18,656 nt of DNA from CAZSNT01 sp964607765 (GCA_964607765.1 CAZSNT010000187.1:1-18656); one strand, 5' to 3'; positions 1 to 7,011 are shown, numbered from the stretch's first letter. The notes: generated by a model from the letters alone, not told the origin. Translations and numbers: made by a program.

Positions 1-245
1 CGCGCCCCAATTGGGCTCCGGCTTACAAACCGATTTCTTAATTCAATGACATTGATTGGTCACTGGTCATTGTCTTTTGGCCGGAGATCCGTCCTGCAGA
101 ATCCCACCTGAACACTGAATGCTGCTCCACCCCCTGCCCAGCCCAGCCACACTGATCGGGCGTTGGTGTGAGGCCCGTGGGAAGAGGGACGTGTTTCCCC
201 CGGCGGATCAGTCGAAGGCCAGACGCTGTCGGCCGCCTGTCCGGG
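1..245. other. Intergenic region with shared end-of-window motifs
   Basis: No convincing gene is seen; the reading frames that cross it have no recognisable family. It lies downstream of the minus-strand FHA gene, whose stop is at 246. It contains ACCGATTT (29-36), a low-complexity stretch of the 'ATTGGTCACTGGTCATTG' kind (53-72), TTTGGCCGGAGATCC (76-90) and CCTGAACACTGAA (107-119). The last two, plus ACCGATTT, recur at 18511-18550 in front of tRNA-Ala. No hairpin with a T-run was found that could end the FHA transcript. Confidence 0.6.
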
Positions 246-2192
246 CTACGGCGCGTCATCCTCTTCCGGCTTCGCGTGCAGGGCGCAGCCGCGCAGCACG
301 AGGGATCCGTTCTGGATCCCAACAGCCTTGCCCGTGACGTTCAAAGGCGTCTTGGCGTGCATTGCCATGTCTGCCTGTTCCCTGAGTTGCTCGAACTCGG
401 CCTGCGTCACGAAACAGCGTACCCTCGTGCCGACGATCAGGCACCCGCCGAACGCGTCCGGCCGTACGGCAGTGGGTACACCTGTGACGACCACATTCCG
501 CCCGCGGTAGCGTTTGCTGAGCTCGGTGGGCGGCACGCGTTTTAGCTGTTCGACCACCTGGCCAGCCGTCACGTGCAGCAGGTCGCCCGGCCCCGCCGGC
601 TCGGGCAGCCCTGGCACGTCGGTGGGGACGGGCGTTGCCACGGTGGGCTCGGCCTCGCCCGGCGGCGCCGCCGCCGGCCCGTCGGTCTCGCCTGTGACAG
701 GCCTCCCGCCGCGGGTGACCTTGATCTCTCGGCGCGCCGTTTTGCCGCGAGCAACTCTCACCGTCCCCTTCCGCGTCTCGCCGGTGGTGTGCTCCACAGT
801 CACGGCATGGTCGCCTTCCGGGAAGCCGCGCAGCAGTAGCGGCTTCGACGTGGCGGGATTCTCATCGTCGGGGACGGTTATGCCTTTCTCGTAGCCGTCG
901 ACAGAGATGGTACAGCCGGCGGGCATGGTCACAATTTCGATGTTCCCCAGCAGCGGCGTCGGTTCGAAGTGCACGTGTTCGCCGCGGATGCGTGTGATGC
1001 TCACGGTCTTCTTGAGCGGCTCGAAGCCCGGCAGGACAGCCCGCAGTTCATACTCGCCCACTGCCAGTCCGGTCAGCAGCGCGGGGGCGCGTCCGATGAC
1101 CTGTGTGCCGTGCCAGACGGTGGCACCAGCTGGTTCCGAGGTCAATCGCAGAGTGCCCGGTTCCTGGCGCAGCACATAAGGCGTGTCGGGCAGCACGTCG
1201 GGGACGTGGAACTGGCGCGGCAGATCCTCGTAGCCATCGAGCTGGAGGAGGACGCGGTGACGGCCTGCCGCCAGGTCGCGCAGAAGCAGAGGGGTTGACC
1301 CGACGGTCTCGCCGTCGAGCACGACGGTGGCCCCGGCCGGCTCACTGCGCAGGAAAGCAACGCTCACGGCAGCCGGCCCCGTCTGGGGCGGCGGCGGGGT
1401 AACCAGCGCCGGGGGGTCGGGTTCGGGATCGGGTTCGGGGTCGAGTTCGTCCGGGGGCGGGGCCGGCACGGGGGCCGGGTCGTCGGGCGCCACATCCTCG
1501 TCCGCGCCGTTGTCCTCCGGCTGCCCTGCCATCAGATTGGCCAGGTCGTCGTCGGTGAGCTCGCCCGTACCGGTCTTCACGGGCGGGGGAGTGTCGTCGT
1601 CGGTGTCCGGTGCTGCTGCTTGTTCCTGCTGATCGGGCTCGGGGTCGGCCGCTTCCGGCGGTGTCTCCGGTGGGGAGAGCAGGTGTGTGGCCAGCCAGAT
1701 CACGACTGCCACGGTGACAACCAACAGCCCCACGCGCCCCCACGGCACGTGGACGGGGGGCTCTTCTTCGGGTCTGTCACCTTCCTCTTCGTCCTTCACC
1801 TCGGTAACTTCGCTGGGCGGCAGCGGGCGAGAGGCGTCGTCCTTCTCCTCCTCGGGGGGCGGCGCGGGTGCGGGCGCGGGCGCTGCCGGCGGCTGAACGA
1901 TGTCCGAGCCGTCGGTGAACAGCAGCAGGTCGCGATGGATGCCCACGCGGTCACCGCTCACCAGCTCACGCGCGGCGCTGATGCGTTTGCCGTTGACGCG
2001 TACGCCGTTCGTGCTGTTCAGATCCTCGACGACCCATTTGCCGCCGAGTTCGTAGAACTTGCAGTGGTGCCGGGACACGCCCTCTTCATCGAGGACCAGG
2101 TCGTTGCCTTTGCCTCTGCCCACGGAGAAACCCGCGGGGATAAGGTCAATGATCCGTCCCTGGTATCGTCCGCCCAGAAAACGCAGCTTCAT
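246..2192 (-). CDS. FHA domain membrane protein with PEGA repeats
   Basis: A 648-residue protein. It opens with a forkhead-associated phosphothreonine-binding domain (about 23-92; GR at 25-26, SRHH at 40-43, STNG at 60-63). A Pro/Glu/Asp-rich linker follows, then one transmembrane segment (about 152-172), then a second very acidic Pro-rich linker with repeated PDPEPDPEP (about 173-272). Three PEGA-type modules come next (about 277-341, 347-410 and 416-491), each with the 'SEPAGATV' or 'TMPAGCTIS' signature. A C-terminal region (about 541-637; 'LSKRYRGRNVVVTGVPTAV') resembles OB-fold proteins of the tRNA_anti-like type. The inferred topology is a cytoplasmic FHA with PEGA and OB-like parts outside the membrane. 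That suggests a link between Ser/Thr phosphorylation and the envelope, but no kinase or phosphatase is in the window. ATG at 2192 is preceded by AGGGAG. The FHA and PEGA calls are firm; the OB call and the role are inference. Confidence 0.9.
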   Translation of the reverse strand: MKLRFLGGRYQGRIIDLIPAGFSVGRGKGNDLVLDEEGVSRHHCKFYELGGKWVVEDLNSTNGVRVNGKRISAARELVSGDRVGIHRDLLLFTDGSDIVQPPAAPAPAPAPPPEEEKDDASRPLPPSEVTEVKDEEEGDRPEEEPPVHVPWGRVGLLVVTVAVVIWLATHLLSPPETPPEAADPEPDQQEQAAAPDTDDDTPPPVKTGTGELTDDDLANLMAGQPEDNGADEDVAPDDPAPVPAPPPDELDPEPDPEPDPPALVTPPPPQTGPAAVSVAFLRSEPAGATVVLDGETVGSTPLLLRDLAAGRHRVLLQLDGYEDLPRQFHVPDVLPDTPYVLRQEPGTLRLTSEPAGATVWHGTQVIGRAPALLTGLAVGEYELRAVLPGFEPLKKTVSITRIRGEHVHFEPTPLLGNIEIVTMPAGCTISVDGYEKGITVPDDENPATSKPLLLRGFPEGDHAVTVEHTTGETRKGTVRVARGKTARREIKVTRGGRPVTGETDGPAAAPPGEAEPTVATPVPTDVPGLPEPAGPGDLLHVTAGQVVEQLKRVPPTELSKRYRGRNVVVTGVPTAVRPDAFGGCLIVGTRVRCFVTQAEFEQLREQADMAMHAKTPLNVTGKAVGIQNGSLVLRGCALHAKPEEDDAP

Positions 2193-2344
2193 TTGCGGGA
2201 CTCTCCCTTAGCCGCCCACGCACGCTGCCGGAGCCCGGTCGCCGAGGTCAGACCGGCCCGGTCTTTTCATTACGCTCACTCTGTACCATAGCCGCTCACA
2301 AGGCTTCCGTCTGCCTGAGCTGGTTCGGAACTGGTTTGACCACA

Positions 2345-2379
2345 CGGGAGGTTGATCCCGCGGGGTGACGTCCTACATT
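2345..2379 (+). promoter_or_regulatory. Putative promoter and operator of the trpR-like gene
   Basis: TTGATC (2352-2357), a 16-bp spacer and TACATT (2374-2379) form a moderate sigma70-type promoter. It would start transcription about 15 nt before the trpR-like ATG. An inverted repeat CGGGA-N6-TCCCG (2345-2360) overlaps the -35 element. Because TrpR proteins often repress their own gene, this could be an autoregulatory operator. This is a weak call by eye; a second -35-like TTGACC at 2336-2341 has no good -10 partner. Confidence 0.3.
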
Positions 2380-2400
2380 GAGGCGGGAAGGAGACGTGCC

Positions 2401-2697
2401 ATGCAAGATGAACTGCGGCAGGAGTTGACCGCGCTGTTTCGGGCCGCCCGGGATGCTGACGAGTTGGAGACACTCGTCGAAGGGCTCCTGACTCCGCGCG
2501 AGGTGGAGGAAATCGTGTTGCGCTGGCGCCTGATGCAGCGTCTTATCAGGGGCGAAACGCAGCGGGATATCAGCCAGGAGTTGGGAATCAGTCTCGGCAA
2601 AATCGCCCGGGGATCGCGGCTGCTGAAGTATGGCATCCCGGGATTCGGCGATTTTGTGAGCAAGCTGGAGCAGCGTTTGGGCGGGGACGTGGAGTAA
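2401..2697 (+). CDS. TrpR-like transcriptional repressor
   Basis: A 98-residue, all-helical DNA-binding protein of the Trp repressor superfamily. The core 'LTPREVEEIVLRWRLMQRL' followed by 'GETQRDISQELGISLGKIAR' and 'GSRLLKYG' matches the TrpR helix-turn-helix layout. 'LTP', 'QRDIS..LG' and 'I.RGS..LK' are the most characteristic parts. It could be a true tryptophan-responsive TrpR or a member of the related YerC/YecD group; the RGS-x-LK ending favours TrpR. ATG 2401 is chosen over GTG 2365 because AAGGAG (2389-2394) sits 6 nt before it. It is divergent from the FHA gene and 47 nt upstream of the M24 peptidase, possibly in one transcript. No trp biosynthesis gene is in the window, so its target cannot be read here. 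Confidence 0.85.
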   Translation: MQDELRQELTALFRAARDADELETLVEGLLTPREVEEIVLRWRLMQRLIRGETQRDISQELGISLGKIARGSRLLKYGIPGFGDFVSKLEQRLGGDVE

Positions 2698-2744
2698 GCG
2701 GCCCGGCCCGAGCTTGAGTGTTCGGTGCTCAGGAGACGTGAGGG

Positions 2745-3899
2745 TTGACTGACGTGACAACCGCAAGCAGACGCGGCCGACCGCGGCTGATCTACGCCGC
2801 GAGCGAGAGCTGTGCCGACATGCTCTACGCCTGCGGCTTGGCGGCACCGGACCCGTTCCTGTGGTTCTGCGTGGCGGATCGGGCGGCGATTGTGGTCAGC
2901 CCTCTGGAGTTAGGACGCGCGCGCAAAGAGGTCAGACCGGGCGTTGAGGTGCTGAGTCTGGCTGAGGCGGCCGGGCGCTGGGGCGTGCCGGGCGCATCGC
3001 CCACGCCTCGGGCACTGATTGCGGGGTTGGCGCGGTCTGTCAGGCGCCGGCTCTGGCATGTGCCGGCGTCTTTCCCGCTCGGGTTGGCCGATGCGCTGCG
3101 CCGGGATGGTGTCCGCGTCAAGCCGCTCACACCGTTCCTCCCGCAGCGCGTGTGCAAGACCGAGTTGGAGATTTCCCGCATTCGGGAAGGCGTGCGGCTG
3201 GCCGAAGCCGGTCTGCAGCGTGCGCTGGACGTGCTGCGTGGGAGCGCGATCGCTTCGTCCGGTATTTTGCAGTGGGGTGGTGGGGATCTGACGGCCGAGA
3301 CGCTGCGCGGCGAGATCGATGCGACCATCTCGCGGCTGGGCGGCAGTGCGTCACACACCATCGCGGCGCCCGGGCCGCAGGGCGCCGACCCGCACGCGGT
3401 CGGCACGGGCGTGATCCGCGCCCATGTCCCCGTTATTCTCGACATCTTCCCGCGCGTGGACCGCACGGGGTATTTCGGCGATCTGACGCGGACCGTGGTC
3501 AAGGGCGCCGCCCCGGACCTGGTCAAGGCCGCGTTCGCCGCGGTGAGTTCGGCGCAAGCTGCCGCGATCCGGGCTGTACGGCCTGGGGCTGTCGCCTGTC
3601 ACGTGCACCGTGTCGCGGCGCAGACACTTGCCCGCGGCGGCTTCCGCACCGATGCCAAGGCCAACCCGCCTCACGGCTTCTTCCACGGAACGGGGCACGG
3701 CCTGGGCCTGGAGATCCACGAAGCGCCGCGACTGGCCAAACGCGTGCGGACTCCGCTGGCTGTCGGGAATGTGGTGACAGTTGAGCCCGGCGTGTACTAC
3801 CCGGAGTGGGGCGGCGTGCGCCTGGAAGACGTGGTGGCCGTGCGGGAGTCTGGCTGCGAGAACCTGACCAACGCTCCAATCACGCTGGAGATTCCGTGA
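2745..3899 (+). CDS. M24 family aminopeptidase (Xaa-Pro peptidase-like)
   Basis: A 384-residue metallopeptidase of the creatinase/aminopeptidase P/prolidase fold. A creatinase-type N-terminal domain (about 1-130) precedes the pita-bread catalytic domain. All five metal ligands are visible: D233 and D246 in 'DIFPRVDRTGYFGDLTRT', H318 in 'HGTGHGLG', E347 in 'VEPGVYYPEWGG' and E361 in 'RLEDVV'. The 14-residue spacing of the two glutamates is prolidase-like. The aspartates are 13 apart instead of the usual 11, which marks a subfamily. It probably removes or hydrolyses N-terminal residues next to proline, but the exact substrate cannot be read. The start is TTG 2745, with AGGAG at 2731-2735 spaced 9 nt; GTG 2754 is the alternative. 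The gene converges on the next, minus-strand gene with only 10 bp between them. Confidence 0.9.
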   Translation: MTDVTTASRRGRPRLIYAASESCADMLYACGLAAPDPFLWFCVADRAAIVVSPLELGRARKEVRPGVEVLSLAEAAGRWGVPGASPTPRALIAGLARSVRRRLWHVPASFPLGLADALRRDGVRVKPLTPFLPQRVCKTELEISRIREGVRLAEAGLQRALDVLRGSAIASSGILQWGGGDLTAETLRGEIDATISRLGGSASHTIAAPGPQGADPHAVGTGVIRAHVPVILDIFPRVDRTGYFGDLTRTVVKGAAPDLVKAAFAAVSSAQAAAIRAVRPGAVACHVHRVAAQTLARGGFRTDAKANPPHGFFHGTGHGLGLEIHEAPRLAKRVRTPLAVGNVVTVEPGVYYPEWGGVRLEDVVAVRESGCENLTNAPITLEIP

Positions 3900-3916
3900 G
3901 CAGTGCGCGTCACTGC
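3900..3916. terminator. Small hairpin between convergent genes
   Basis: GCAGTG (3900-3905), loop CGCGT, CACTGC (3911-3916) is a perfect 6-bp stem. It starts right after the M24 stop codon and overlaps the stop of the convergent minus-strand gene. It could act on both transcripts, but neither side has a U-tract, so intrinsic termination would be weak. Confidence 0.3.
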
Positions 3917-4440
3917 CGGGGTTGTACGCTGGGCTTCGACACCGTGACGGTGCCGTTTTCCGCCACGATTCGGATGTAGGCGCGCAATGCGTCTTTCGGC
4001 GCCGTGTCCGTGCCGGTAAGGACCGCTTCTTTCCCCGTCAGCTTCTTCGCCTTGATCGCATACGTCCGATGCGGCTTGGCCATGGCGATGCCTTCATCGT
4101 CGTAACGCGTCCACCAGAGCAGTTCGACCGACACGACGCCGTCGCCGCGCCCCGTGATCTGGATCCGGTAGCTCGTGCCGGGCTCGACGGTGAATGCCGA
4201 CGAATGCAGGAACGTCTTTCCGCCTTCCAGTGCGACCGAGGCCGTGTCCTTGTCCACGACGGCGCTGCTCGGCGCGGCAATCTGGTAAACGCGCCAGGTT
4301 GTCTCCGTGGCCAGACGTGAGAGATCTGCTTCGGCAAAGGCCGGATCGGGAACGAGGTTCCGCGCCGGCGCGGCCCCGCCCTGTGCCGGCGCGGCGTGTG
4401 CTGCGAGCAGTGCGATCAGACAGAGGAGTGTAGGGCGCAT
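3910..4440 (-). CDS. Small secreted protein, CBM-like beta-sandwich
   Basis: A 176-residue exported protein. The start at 4440 gives a classic signal peptide (MRPTLLCLIALLAAHAAPAQ; likely cleavage near residue 20). The mature part begins 'NLVPDPAFAEAD' and continues with aromatic- and beta-rich sequence such as 'SYRIQITGRGDG' and 'VELLWWTRYDDEG'. This is the pattern of jelly-roll carbohydrate-binding modules of the CBM4/9-like type ('NLLPNPGFE...' opening), but no enzyme domain is attached. The frame stays open upstream through tRNA-Leu to 4971; that extension is an artefact. There is no strong Shine-Dalgarno sequence, and the 40 nt before the ATG contain a small repeat (CAACAATCC-like). It lies downstream of tRNA-Leu and proS on the same strand. 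The ligand is unknown and the CBM relation is inference. Confidence 0.75.
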   Translation of the reverse strand: MRPTLLCLIALLAAHAAPAQGGAAPARNLVPDPAFAEADLSRLATETTWRVYQIAAPSSAVVDKDTASVALEGGKTFLHSSAFTVEPGTSYRIQITGRGDGVVSVELLWWTRYDDEGIAMAKPHRTYAIKAKKLTGKEAVLTGTDTAPKDALRAYIRIVAENGTVTVSKPSVQPRQ

Positions 4441-4481
4441 TGTGGACAGGATTCCCGGGATTGTTGGATTGTTGACAGGAC

Positions 4482-4568
<87 letters not shown>

Positions 4569-4571
4569 GTG

Positions 4572-4586
4572 TCAGTTCTGAACTGA
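4572..4586. other. Inverted repeat between proS and tRNA-Leu
   Basis: TCAGTTC-T-GAACTGA is a 7-bp perfect palindrome with a 1-nt centre. It fills most of the 20-nt gap between the proS stop codon and the tRNA-Leu 5' end. As RNA it could fold into a short stem and might matter for processing of a joint transcript; it could also be chance. Confidence 0.35.
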
Positions 4587-6287
4587 TTACAGCTGATCGA
4601 GGATGAACTCGACGACCGTGTCGCGGCTGACGAGTTCGCGCCGACTGCCGTCGCGCGTCTTGAACTCGACGCAATTCTCCGCCACGGTTTTCGGGGACAC
4701 AATGAGGCGCAGAGGCACGCCGATCAGGTCGGCGTCGTTGAACATGAAGCCGGCCTTCTCGCCGCGATCGTCGTAGATGACCTCGACGCCTTTGCCCTGC
4801 AGTTCCGCATAGAGGCTTTCGGCTGTCTCGCTCACGCCGGCCTTCTTCGGGTTCAGCGCGCAGATGTGGACCTGGTACGGCGCGATCGACTTCGGCCAGA
4901 CCGGGCCGTACTTGTCGTGGCACTGCTCGACCACCGCCGCCATGGTGCGGCCCACGCCGATGCCGTAGCAACCCATGACCATGGTCCGGGCTTTGCCGTT
5001 CTGGTCGAGGAACGTGCAGTTCATCGCGTCGCTGTACTTGTTGCCGAGCTGGAAGATGTTGCCGACCTCGATGCCGCGCAGCATCCGCAGCGGCTCGCCG
5101 GTCACGGGACAGGGGTCCCCCTCCCGGACCGTGGCAATGTCCACCACTTCGCCGCCCTTGGCGTCGCGCTCGAAGTTGAAGTTCTTGATGTGGTAATCGG
5201 GCTCATTCGCGCCGACGACCAGATTGCTCGATTCCGCCGCGGACGGATCAACGACAACGCGGACTCTGTCGAAGTCGATGTCCATGATCGAGGCGTAGCC
5301 CGGTTCTGCGCCGATGTCGCGGATCTGGACGTCGTTGGCGAACGCGAGCTCCGGGACCTTCAGGTAGTTGCACAGCTTGGTCTCGTTCACCTCGATGTCG
5401 CCGCGGATCATGACGAAGACCAGCTGCTCGTCAGGCTGCACGTAGAACACCGCCTTGCCCGTCTGACTGGGGTCCATGCCGAGGAAATCGGCCACATCCT
5501 CGATGCTCTCTTTACCGGGCGTGTGCACTTTCTCGAGCGGCAGCGGATCCTCTTGGACGTAACCTGGCTTGGATACGGCGATGTCGCGATTGGCTTTGTA
5601 CTCGGCGTTCGGGGACACGAACAGCGTGTCCTCGCCGCAGTCGGCGATCGCCATGAACTCGTGCGACACATCGCCGCCGATCATGCCGGTGTCGGACTGA
5701 ATCGAGATGCAGTCGGTCAGCCCGACACGCTGGAAAATACGCTCATAGGCGCCGTGAACGCGCTCGTAGTAAGCCGCGAGACACGGCTTGTCGACGTGGA
5801 ACGAGTAGCCGTCCTTCATAGTGAATTCGCGGACCCGGATCAGGCCGGCGCGCGGGCGTGCCTCATCGCGGTACTTGGTCTGGATGTGGTAGACCATGCA
5901 GGGCAGCTGCCTGTAGGAGCTGATCTCGGTGCGCGCCATGTGACAGACGGCTTCTTCGTGGGTCATGGCCAGGACCATGCCCTTGCCGTTGCGGTCCTCG
6001 AACCGCAGCAGCTCGGCGCCGATCGCCTGGTCGCGGCCGCTTTCCTGCCAGAGGTCGCGTGGATTGACGACAGGCATCAGCACTTCCTGGCCGTCGATGC
6101 CGTTCATCTCTTCGCGGATGATCTGCTCGATCTTGGCGGTGACACGCTTTGCCAACGGCAGCAGCGTGTAGATGCCGGCCGAGACGGGGCGGACGTATCC
6201 GCCGCGCACGAGGAAGATGTGACTGGGGGTCTGGGCGTCCCGAGGCGCTTCTTTGAGCCGTTGCCCGATCATCTGAGAGAGTCGCAT
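4587..6287 (-). CDS. proS: Prolyl-tRNA synthetase, bacterial type
   Basis: A 566-residue class II aminoacyl-tRNA synthetase that attaches proline to tRNA-Pro in the cytoplasm, close to the usual bacterial length of about 570. The N-terminus 'SHIFLVRGGYVRPVSAGIYT' is typical. Motif 2 is seen in 'TKYRDEARPRAGLIRVREF' and 'MKDGYSFH'; motif 3 is in 'CYGIGVGRTMAAVVEQ'. Between them, about residues 225-400, lies the inserted editing (YbaK-like) domain that marks the bacterial long form, followed by 'EVGNIFQLGNKYSDAMN'. The C-terminal anticodon-binding domain runs to the end. ATG 6287 follows GGAAAG on the minus strand. Its neighbour downstream is tRNA-Leu; upstream is the repeat region, with no clear promoter. 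The longer open frames on the opposite strand are shadows. Confidence 0.97.
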   Translation of the reverse strand: MRLSQMIGQRLKEAPRDAQTPSHIFLVRGGYVRPVSAGIYTLLPLAKRVTAKIEQIIREEMNGIDGQEVLMPVVNPRDLWQESGRDQAIGAELLRFEDRNGKGMVLAMTHEEAVCHMARTEISSYRQLPCMVYHIQTKYRDEARPRAGLIRVREFTMKDGYSFHVDKPCLAAYYERVHGAYERIFQRVGLTDCISIQSDTGMIGGDVSHEFMAIADCGEDTLFVSPNAEYKANRDIAVSKPGYVQEDPLPLEKVHTPGKESIEDVADFLGMDPSQTGKAVFYVQPDEQLVFVMIRGDIEVNETKLCNYLKVPELAFANDVQIRDIGAEPGYASIMDIDFDRVRVVVDPSAAESSNLVVGANEPDYHIKNFNFERDAKGGEVVDIATVREGDPCPVTGEPLRMLRGIEVGNIFQLGNKYSDAMNCTFLDQNGKARTMVMGCYGIGVGRTMAAVVEQCHDKYGPVWPKSIAPYQVHICALNPKKAGVSETAESLYAELQGKGVEVIYDDRGEKAGFMFNDADLIGVPLRLIVSPKTVAENCVEFKTRDGSRRELVSRDTVVEFILDQL

Positions 6288-6404
6288 GATCTGTCTTTCC
6301 GTTGCGGTCTGTGGTCCGTCTGTTCACGCACGCGCTCCGGCGCAGAACAGAGAACACACAAGATAGCCACCGGGCGCGCAATTTCCACTGGAGGCGGGGA
6401 TACA

Positions 6405-6491
6405 GGATGCCGGATGCTGGATGCCAGGGGCAGGGGGTTCCCCACGGATGGCAGGGCCGACCAACGGATGCCGGATGCTGGGTGCTGGGTG
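6405..6491 (-). repeat. Heptamer-core composite repeat, copy A (left of gap)
   Basis: Three 7-bp units GGATGCC, GGATGCT, GGATGCC (6405-6425) are followed by a linker, GGGGTTCCCC (6434-6443) and a core (6441-6471). Further heptamers GGATGCC, GGATGCT, GGGTGCT and GGGTG (6466-6491) run into the N gap. Read on the minus strand the core begins GCATCCGTTGGTCGGC and ends TGCCATCCGTGGG. About 27 of its 31 positions match the copy at 8624-8654. Confidence 0.85.
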
Positions 6492-6591
6492 NNNNNNNNN
6501 NNNNNNNNNNNNNNNNNNNNNNNNNNNNNNNNNNNNNNNNNNNNNNNNNNNNNNNNNNNNNNNNNNNNNNNNNNNNNNNNNNNNNNNNNNN
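6492..6591. other. Assembly gap (100 N)
   Basis: Exactly 100 N, the conventional placeholder for a gap of unknown length. The flanks on both sides carry the same GGGGTTCCCC-core-heptamer repeat, so the assembly most likely broke in a tandem array and the true length is unknown. Confidence 0.98.
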
Positions 6592-6691
6592 GGGGTTCCC
6601 CACGGATGGCAGGGCCGACCAGCGGATGCCGGATGCCGGATGCTGGGTGTGGGGGGGGCCACGGCCGGCAGGGCCGGCCAACGGATGCCGG
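6592..6691 (-). repeat. Heptamer-core composite repeats, copies B and C (right of gap)
   Basis: Copy B has GGGGTTCCCC immediately after the gap (6592-6601), a core at 6599-6629 differing from copy A at one base, and heptamers GGATGCC, GGATGCC, GGATGCT, GGGTGTG (6624-6651). After a run of eight G (6651-6658) comes the diverged copy C (6658-6688). There the core has become a perfect inverted repeat, GGCCGGC-AGG-GCCGGCC (6663-6679). On the minus strand this hairpin lies about 70 nt downstream of the xseB stop. Confidence 0.8.
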
Positions 6692-6747
6692 GCAGACGGT
6701 ATGGTCCTTGTCCTCCTCCCCGTCCCTCTTCCCTGTCCAGGCGCCGC

Positions 6748-7011
6748 CTACGATTCCTCCACATCTCCCGGCACGGGGAACGGCTCCCAGCCCATTGTGC
6801 CCCCCGCTTTCTGCATCAGCATCTCGACCTTCTTCTCGGTCTCGCCCAGCTTGCCCGCGCAGTGTTGGGCCAGTTTCATGCCTTCCTCGAACTTGCTGAC
6901 ACTGTCGGCGAGGAGCAGTTCGCCGCCTTCCATGTCGGCAACGATCCTCTCCAGCTTGGTCAGCGCCTGCTCGAATTCCAGTTCATCGGCGGGTGGTGTG
7001 GGGTCGGGCAT
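6748..7011 (-). CDS. xseB: Exodeoxyribonuclease VII small subunit
   Basis: An 87-residue helical protein. 'LEFEQALTKLERIVADMEGG' followed by 'LLADSVSKFEEGMKLAQHC' is the diagnostic XseB signature. Several copies wrap the coiled coil of XseA to make exonuclease VII, which digests single-stranded DNA in both directions into oligonucleotides in the cytoplasm. The C-terminal tail 'GTMGWEPFPVPGDVEES' is somewhat longer than usual. ATG 7011 lies 29 nt after the xseA stop, so the two form an operon in the common order xseA-xseB. The region downstream of the stop contains the composite repeats. Confidence 0.95.
   Translation of the reverse strand: MPDPTPPADELEFEQALTKLERIVADMEGGELLLADSVSKFEEGMKLAQHCAGKLGETEKKVEMLMQKAGGTMGWEPFPVPGDVEES

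Larger units (their letters stand above)
6288..6747. other. Gene-free intergenic region with repeats and gap
   Basis: 460 bp between proS and xseB (both minus strand) with no supported gene. Positions 6288-6404 hold the proS upstream region, with no clear -35/-10 pair by eye. Positions 6405-6691 hold the heptamer/core repeats, interrupted by the N gap. Positions 6692-6747 are the immediate downstream flank of xseB, a C/T-rich plus-strand stretch. Confidence 0.7.

Noticed and set aside
6..15. Palindrome CCCAATTGGG at the window start
   Set aside because: Ten bases with no loop and no T-run; too short to call a terminator or operator.
6405..6691. CRISPR array
   Set aside because: The repeats are not separated by unique, equal-length spacers; the pattern is tandem heptamers around a degenerate core, and no cas gene is present.
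4866..6899. Plus-strand open frame of 677 codons antisense to proS
   Set aside because: It lies opposite a certain proS, runs through the N gap, and its translation is His/Asp/Val-rich with no recognisable family. This is a usual by-product of high GC third positions.
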